The notes below the pieces were generated by a model. That model was not told the DNA's origin and did no database searches. It saw nothing but the letters and a program-made list of their open reading frames with translations. A program made the position numbers and the translations under genes. A stretch of 64,000 nucleotides of DNA from Vanessa cardui (Eukaryota > Arthropoda > Insecta > Lepidoptera > Nymphalidae), in NCBI RefSeq assembly GCF_905220365.1, contig NC_061154.1, positions 14,074,001 to 14,138,000 on the forward strand, read 5' to 3'. Within the stretch, counting starts at the first letter, position 1, and each line of letters opens with the position of its first letter. This document shows positions 61,601 to 64,000 of this stretch, piece after piece.

Positions 61601-63444
61601 ACATTTCTTCCTTTATTTCGTGACTGCGACAAAATTACTTCGTTTATTTCGAAGAACTAATTGTTTCGGAGTACAAATTAAAGAAAGAGTAGTCATCGTT
61701 TGTTTTAAAAGGAAGAAATATTAATTTTATTAATTTTCAATGATCTACTATGCAGTACCAAATCTATGTGGTAACCTAGACATTAATGTACGACTTAATC
61801 ACTTCGTAGAAAATTGAAGAAGGGATTTTGTTGTGCTTTTGTCTAAGCAATGAGATCACATCGTGTATTTTTGGAAGACTACACTCATAATCAGGAAGAA
61901 ACAGAAATACGAATAAATATAATATGTTCGACTTAAATTTCCAGTGGTACCTCGTTTGACTTCGTAGAAGTAATTTTGTTGTAGCATAGTTATCATGATC
62001 ATCGTCAGCATGGGGGAGAAATTTAATCGTGAAGACTCTTTGAACTTATTAAATTGTTATATTTTTCATAGTTTATATCATGATTATTGGCACACGCAAT
62101 TTGAATTCCTAGGCTTTGATGCAGCATTCATATATAAGCTACACAACAGTGTAGCTTGTAGCAGTGTATATATTTATTACTATTTTAGTAAGACGAATAT
62201 TTATATATGGCACGGTTAAAGATTTATGTTAATTCATATACATAATTTTATATTTTTACACAATCTTAAGCATGTTTTCTTATGCATTTTTTTCACTATC
62301 ACCATTTCATTATCAAACTCAAGCACAAATTTAAATATTCACAATTAAATTATTGAAGTAAAATAAATTCTAAGCAGCAAACTAAGACTACTTGTCTTCG
62401 TGTTTCCTTATCTTGTTTTCGCAATAAATATATCACACAATAATAATAAAAATGTTTGTAACAGTTTCCAGGCAAAGAACACTGTTATAGCAACAGGAGG
62501 CTACCCTCGTATGTATTTTTCGTGCACGGCTGCGCACACCTGCACGGGAGATGGCTGCGCCATGGCTGCCCGGGCTGGTATTCCACTACAGGACCTGGAA
62601 TTCATACAGTTTCATCCAACAGGTATCAAGATGATGTACTTTTTATGACGTCTTTCTTACTTTGCTACTCGAAGCGATAGGTGTAACTCTGTAAATTTCG
62701 CTATTAGAGTCCGCAGGCTATATGTTAAATGGAAAATGAAATCCTATGCTTCCTTATTTCGGAACATAAAATTGATTATATATCTATATTATAATATTGA
62801 CGACCTCCATGGTCGAGTGTTGTGTACACCGGTTTTCATGGATACGCCACTCCGAGGTCCTGGGTTCGATTCCCGGCCGAGTCGATGTAGATTATCGTTA
62901 GTTTTCTATGTTGTCTTGGGTCTGGGTGTTTGTGATACCGTCGTTACTTCTGATTTCCATAACACAAGTGCTTCAGCTACTTACATTGGGATCAGAGTAA
63001 TGTATCTGATGTTGTCTCATATTTATTTATTTATTTTAAAATAACAAAAAAAATATAAAATAATAAAATTTGTATACGACATCACTTTACACAAAATCAA
63101 TCACGATAAAATAAATAAAAAGTAAGAACTATTATATTTATTGTTAAAATACTACAATTTTAGTGCTTTTTTATGATTTATTATTATTAAACCTATTTTA
63201 TAATGAATTTCTCGAGCTTTATATTTAATTACTTCATAAAAACAAAGTTTAGCATAAATATTAATGACGAAATTGTCAGGCATGTATGGGTCTGGGTGCT
63301 TAATGACGGAAGGCTGTCGTGGTGAAGGTGGCTACATCGTTAACAGTGAGGGAGAACGGTTTATGGAACGGTATGCACCTAAAGCTAAAGATTTGGCCAG
63401 TCGAGATGTTGTTTCAAGATCTATCGCAACTGAAATACGACAAG
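49642..63444 (+). CDS. Succinate dehydrogenase flavoprotein subunit-like (SDHA paralogue), N-terminal half, 7 exons
   Basis: Spliced exons 49642-49690, 49861-50052, 50600-50673, 54534-54706, 55559-55714, 62465-62622 and 63280-63444 give 967 nt, or 322 codons plus one base, about half of the usual roughly 660-residue SDHA. All phases match and all introns are GT...AG. Family role: oxidation of succinate to fumarate in complex II, passing electrons via FAD to the iron-sulfur subunit in the mitochondrial matrix. Seen: a short basic presequence; the dinucleotide fold GAGGAG (37-42); RSHT with the FAD-linking His68; catalytic FHPTG (His265), TEG (Thr277, Glu278) and SRD (Arg309). Odd: residues about 143-162 (GGGTIKNGKEIAKRTCAVAD) replace the animal SDHA FGKGGQAHRCC-type segment, one residue shorter and lacking its His. 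The rest is also clearly diverged, suggesting a paralogue (insects have testis-biased SDHA duplicates) that probably keeps catalysis. The C-terminal half lies outside the window. Confidence 0.9.
49861..50052 (+). CDS. SDHA-like exon 2 (FAD-binding start)
   Basis: Residues 17-81 contain LVIGAGGAGLRAAIGLAEA (Rossmann-type FAD site) and FPTRSHTIAAQGG, in which His68 is the covalent flavin attachment residue. Acceptor TTTTCAG and donor G|GTAACT are good. The exon ends after the first base of Gly81. Confidence 0.95.
50600..50673 (+). CDS. SDHA-like exon 3
   Basis: Residues 81-105 read GSMHEDDWRWHFYDTVKGSD then WLGDQ, nearly invariant in SDHA. Preceded by TCAATAG and followed by GTAAAAT. Ends in phase 0. 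Confidence 0.95.
50674..54533 (+). other. SDHA-like intron 3
   Basis: 3.86 kb. Contains an imperfect inverted repeat at about 51046-51085 (AGGCAACAAGCTT against AAGCTAGTTGCCT), a possible repeat scrap at 52385-52420, and a decayed short repeat at 53408-53640 (related to 14908-15080). Open frames at 51547, 52405 and 54124 (minus) have no recognisable domains. Confidence 0.6.
54534..54706 (+). CDS. SDHA-like exon 4 (divergent segment)
   Basis: Residues 106-163 include ELENMGMPFSRTKDGKIYQR, then the atypical GGGTIKNGKEIAKRTCAVAD. The conserved frame on both sides shows that the change is not a splice artefact. Length and wording are closer to the bacterial GEQAARTAAAADRTGH type than to the usual animal GGQAHRCC type. 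Donor AG|GTGAGT is ideal. Confidence 0.95.
54780..54837. repeat. Small hairpin and 17-bp tandem duplication in intron 4
   Basis: ATGTCAAAA/TTTTGACAT flank ACA (54780-54800), followed by two copies of AAAAAATATATCCACTT. Confidence 0.85.
55559..55714 (+). CDS. SDHA-like exon 5
   Basis: Residues 163-215 start TGHALLHTLYG (well conserved) and continue into a variable stretch ending DMDDSSLH plus two bases (AG). Donor AG|GTATAT. Here the reading frame would meet TAA 13 bases later if unspliced. Confidence 0.93.
56140..56296 (+). mobile_element. LINE 3' untranslated fragment
   Basis: TGTCTGGAAAAGTTGGCTGA, TCGCCTGTTGTACAACA, then T-rich DNA and GGTGTACAATAAAGT. This order matches the 3' end of lepidopteran CR1-like LINEs. 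A related tail in reverse is at 23650-23800. Confidence 0.7.
56778..56861 (+). ncRNA. Hairpin unit 1
   Basis: Arms TGTCTTGACTTTGACTTTGG / CTACGACGAG and ATTGTCGTAACCATGTCTGA / GCAAGACA pair closely. The ACGACGAG/TTGTCGT pair differs from the ACAACAAG/TTGTTGT pair of unit 2 on both sides (compensating change). The loop region has its own sequence (CGACTGACTA). It is 1.4 kb upstream of the rest. Confidence 0.5.
57220..57555 (-). CDS. Candidate coding exon on the opposite strand, unknown protein
   Basis: 111 open codons on the minus strand. The part at about 57440-57300 is much richer in GC than its surroundings and reads EVMTPRPDIASPSRLFIRRS then FRLHRRSGSASPPPTPGTPL, a basic, Ser- and Pro-rich, natively disordered-looking segment with good codon balance. 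It is followed by ACT|GTTATT, a possible donor. It may be an exon of a gene nested antisense in the intron, a retrocopy fragment, or chance. Family not recognised. The A- and I-rich ends of the frame are probably intron. Confidence 0.35.
   Translation of the reverse strand: MNMKKVLLDCAYPVINPNESITQNYSIRIFKTSTWNRGHEGLLNEVMTPRPDIASPSRLFIRRSFRLHRRSGSASPPPTPGTPLTVIILNYHSNIISSNFYLKNNSLKLNI
58163..58244 (+). ncRNA. Hairpin unit 2
   Basis: Taken as the type unit. Stem core GGCTACAACAAGATCACTTC against GAAGTGGCATTGTTGTAGTC with a 12-base loop. Preceded by GTACTAATCGTTTCAGCAGT, a flank shared with the unit at 60395. Confidence 0.55.
58336..58594 (+). mobile_element. Non-autonomous Helitron, family H1
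   Basis: Begins TCTATACATATAATGAAATT after A (58335). It matches the 10846-11105 copy through GACCGATTTTGACAGGACTT and ends in CAGCTTG, a mutated CTAG. It inserted between hairpin units 2 and 3 and explains part of their 889-bp spacing. Confidence 0.75.
58657..58701. repeat. 11-bp inverted repeat with long loop
   Basis: TCATCGTAAGG and CCTTACGATGA flank a 23-base loop. It is not clearly a member of the hairpin family. Confidence 0.8.
59052..59134 (+). ncRNA. Hairpin unit 3
   Basis: Almost identical to unit 2 (3' arm identical through TTGTTGTAGTCCAGTCTAAG). CTACGACAAG on the 5' arm keeps pairing by a G-U pair. Confidence 0.55.
59271..59353 (+). ncRNA. Hairpin unit 4
   Basis: CTTAAACTATGGCTATGACA pairs with TTTTGTTGTAGCCCAGTCTA. 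The loop is GTTTATTACAGA. Units 3 and 4 with their spacer resemble the 60395/60626 pair (shared GTTAACATTTAAATGTTAT and GTCAAACGTGTTAT). Confidence 0.5.
59556..59650 (+). ncRNA. Hairpin unit 5 (diverged)
   Basis: TCTCAACTTAAAGTTGTACT/ACGATA pairs with TATCGTAGCAATGTTTGAAG/AACGAGA. It has an expanded ACGAT run in the 5' arm near the loop. The outer TCTC/GAGA pair replaces CTTG/CAAG. Confidence 0.4.
59835..59916 (+). ncRNA. Hairpin unit 6 (diverged)
   Basis: GAAAGA...CGACACAAATACTTC pairs with GAAGTATTAATTTTGTC...TCTTTC. Recognised mainly by structure and position. The sequence has drifted far from the type unit. Confidence 0.35.
60161..60240 (+). ncRNA. Hairpin unit 7
   Basis: CATAAACTGTTACTACGGCA pairs with AATGGCGTAGCACAGTGTAT. 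The ACTGT/ACAGT and CATA/TATG pairs differ from the type unit on both arms, so the stem is kept by compensating changes. Confidence 0.5.
60395..60477 (+). ncRNA. Hairpin unit 8
   Basis: Close to unit 2 in arms, loop and upstream flank. CTTAACTTAAGCTATGG pairs with CCAGCCTAAGTAAAG. Confidence 0.55.
60626..60715 (+). ncRNA. Hairpin unit 9
   Basis: TTGACTTAAGCTGTGGCAAA pairs with TTCTAGCCTAGTTTAAGCAA. The loop side is longer by several bases (GATTGAAGAA). Confidence 0.5.
60935..61013 (+). ncRNA. Hairpin unit 10
   Basis: GCTTAAACTATTGCTACGAC pairs with GTCTTAGCAAAGTTTAAGC. The AAACT/AGTTT block is fully paired here, whereas in unit 2 it is mismatched. Confidence 0.5.
61127..61207 (+). ncRNA. 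Hairpin unit 11
   Basis: CTATGATGATATTATTTCG pairs with GATCTGATATCTTCATAG. The central stem is rewritten on both sides compared with the type unit, yet still pairs. Confidence 0.45.
61403..61484 (+). ncRNA. Hairpin unit 12
   Basis: CCTTGGCTTAGGCTATGTAT/ACAACA pairs with TTGTTGTTGCGTAGTCTGAG/GAAGG. Loop GTTTATTTCAAA is as in the type unit. The upstream flank CATTAATCGTTCCAGCAGTA is related to unit 2. Confidence 0.5.
61604..61687 (+). ncRNA. Hairpin unit 13
   Basis: TTTCTT...GTGACTGCGACA pairs with TGTTTCGGAGTAC...AAGAAAG. Loop GTTTATTTC is conserved and the inner stem TTCG/CGAA is extended. Confidence 0.45.
61775..61847 (+). ncRNA. Hairpin unit 14 (decayed)
   Basis: CCTAGACA and AATCACTTC pair with GAAGGGATT and TGTCTAAG. 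The middle of the stem is poorly paired. Confidence 0.35.
61928..61998 (+). ncRNA. Hairpin unit 15 (remnant)
   Basis: It keeps TTCGACTTAAA and GAAGTAATTTTGTTGTAGCA words in the right order, but pairing is weak. It marks the end of the array. Confidence 0.25.
62465..62622 (+). CDS. SDHA-like exon 6 (substrate-binding His)
   Basis: Acceptor chosen at GTAACAG|TTTCCAG (exon from 62465): it gives SFQAKNTVIATGGYPRMYFS in phase with exon 5. The nearer TTTCCAG (exon from 62472) would shift the frame. Residues 215-268 include AHTCTGDGCAM, ARAGIPLQDLEFIQFHPTG and His265, which corresponds to the substrate-site His of bacterial SdhA (His242). Donor CAG|GTATCA. Confidence 0.93.
62801..63030 (+). mobile_element. 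tRNA-derived SINE, second family, in the SDHA-like intron
   Basis: CGACCTCCATGGTCGAGTGT head, GGTTCGATTCCCGGCCGAG B-box and a TTTA-run tail. It matches 18699-18929 throughout with scattered substitutions. The open frame at 62736-63044 is a by-product. No clean target duplication. Confidence 0.9.
63280..63444 (+). CDS. SDHA-like exon 7 (catalytic Thr-Glu and Arg)
   Basis: Residues 268-323 include GMYGSGCLMTEGCRGEGG, ERFMERYAPKAKDLASRDVV and SRSIATEIRQG. Thr277, Glu278 and Arg309 align with Thr254, Glu255 and Arg286 of bacterial SdhA (the proton-shuttle Arg). It ends one base into Gly323 at AAG|GTAATA. The next exon lies beyond the window. Confidence 0.95.
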
Positions 63445-63534
63445 GTAATAAATTAATTACAAATAATATACAATACAAAAGAGACTGCAACAGTAGTTGA
63501 TCAAAGTTCCTAATTTAAGTTTAATTTCTGTAGA

Positions 63535-63820
63535 TGTGGTTAGAACGCGTGCATCTTAAACGATGATTGCGGGTTCGAACCCAGACAAGCACCTCTGATT
63601 CATGTGCATAATATGTCTTTATAATTCATCTCGTGCTCAGCGGTGAAGGAAAACATCGTGAGGAAACCTGCGTGTGACAAATTTCAAAGAAATTCTGCCA
63701 CATGTGTATTCCACCAACCCGCATTAGAACAGCGTGGTGGAATATGTTCCAAACCTTCTCCTTAAAGGGAGAGGAGGCCTTTAGCCCAGCAGTGGGAATT
63801 TACAGGCTGTTGTTGATAAC
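63535..63820 (+). mobile_element. tRNA-derived SINE, near full length
   Basis: Starts within the head (GTGGTTAGAACGCGTGCATC), has the B-box-like GGGTTCGAACCCAG, CGGTGAAGGAAAACATCGTG, CACCAACCCGCATTAGAACA and CCCAGCAGTGGGAATTTACA, and ends GGCTGTTGTTG. It lies in the intron after exon 7. The best-preserved plus-strand copy. Confidence 0.92.
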
Positions 63821-64000
63821 AACAACAGCATGTAGCCTTACAATAATGTAAGGTTAAAAACTAACAGACGCTTTTAAATAATAATTTTTGTAAGACTTAT
63901 TTGGTTCTGTGTATAAGATTGCAAAAAAAGTGAAATTAAGAATAAACTTTGTACCTTTTAATTTCACTAGCTCACTCATTAGTATGAGTAAATCAAAACA
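63821..64000 (+). other. SDHA-like intron, continues past the window
   Basis: AT-rich. Nothing further was recognised. Confidence 0.6.

Larger units (their letters stand above)
56778..61998 (+). ncRNA. Array of about 15 related hairpins (candidate miRNA or hairpin-RNA cluster)
   Basis: At least 14 clear units and one remnant, all on the plus strand inside one intron of the SDHA-like gene. The typical unit reads CCTTGGCTTAAGCTATGG, CTACAACAAGATCACTTC, a loop GTTTATTTCAAA, then GAAGTGGCATTGTTGTAG and TCCAGTCTAAGCAAGG. The two halves pair over about 33 bp with a few bulges, the size and shape of a pre-miRNA. Diverged units keep pairing through changes on both arms. The closest units (58163, 59052, 60395) are almost identical in the 3' arm. 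Flanks are also duplicated. No terminal target duplications were seen and all units share one orientation, which argues against a MITE family. Expression and processing are inferred, not shown. A hairpin-siRNA locus is the main alternative to miRNAs. Confidence 0.6.
55715..62464 (+). other. SDHA-like intron 5 (6.75 kb), host of the hairpin array
   Basis: The longest intron of the gene. It holds a LINE tail (56140-56296), the hairpin array (56778-61998), a minus-strand candidate coding exon (57220-57555) and a Helitron (58336-58594). About 62000-62464 shows nothing of note. Confidence 0.8.

Noticed and set aside
56778..61998. Reading the repeated hairpin units as a MITE or satellite
   Set aside because: All units have one orientation, lie in one intron, vary in spacing (about 150-900 bp) and show no terminal duplications, with compensating stem changes. 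A structural RNA array fits better, though a genome-wide copy count is still needed.
62736..63044. 102-codon plus-strand open frame next to SDHA exons
   Set aside because: It runs through a tRNA-derived SINE in the intron and is out of register with the SDHA-like splicing frame.
1..64000. CRISPR arrays, operons or bacterial-type signals
   Set aside because: The sequence is clearly animal nuclear DNA. The repeated units seen are SINEs, Helitrons and the hairpin array, without regular spacers.

Overview
The window is AT-rich, intron-rich nuclear DNA from a moth or butterfly (Lepidoptera). The evidence is long introns, very low gene density, tRNA-derived SINEs with head and tail sequences I recognise from lepidopteran genomes, Helitrons with A-TC...CTAG-T borders, and RTE and CR1/jockey-like LINE remnants. 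A nymphalid-like butterfly would fit, but the species cannot be fixed from the sequence alone.

Only one protein-coding gene is firmly recognised. It is the N-terminal half (about 323 codons, seven exons, plus strand, 49642-63444, running off the right edge) of a flavoprotein subunit of succinate dehydrogenase (SDHA, complex II). All exon phases join cleanly. The covalent-FAD histidine and the catalytic His, Thr-Glu and Arg are present. One normally invariant segment is replaced and the protein is divergent overall, so it looks like a diverged paralogue rather than the housekeeping copy.

The most notable structure lies inside the 6.75-kb fourth intron listed for this gene (55715-62464). It is an array of about 15 related, same-strand, pre-miRNA-sized hairpins (about 75-95 nt each) between 56778 and 61998. 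Their stems have diverged with compensating changes, and the array grew by local segmental duplication. This looks like an intronic miRNA or hairpin-RNA (siRNA) cluster co-transcribed with the SDHA-like gene.

Layout: 1-4000 is non-coding, with a 230-bp tandem duplication and a perfect hairpin. 4030-4174 is a GC-rich candidate first exon with a strong splice donor. 4175-16500 holds a LINE remnant (7.2-8.5 kb), SINEs, short Helitrons and foldbacks. 16.5-18.4 kb is a decayed Helitron with Rep/helicase remnants. 18.7 kb has a SINE with target-site duplication. 21.8-22.9 kb is a 5'-truncated RTE LINE. 24.7-26 kb has two paralogous short broken reading frames of unknown family. 26-44 kb is mostly featureless with scattered repeats, plus a CRE/NRF1-like GC patch at 38.7 kb. 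44.0-46.9 kb is a structurally complete but decayed Helitron. 49.3-49.6 kb is another short Helitron, directly abutting the first coding exon of the SDHA-like gene, which fills the rest of the window.
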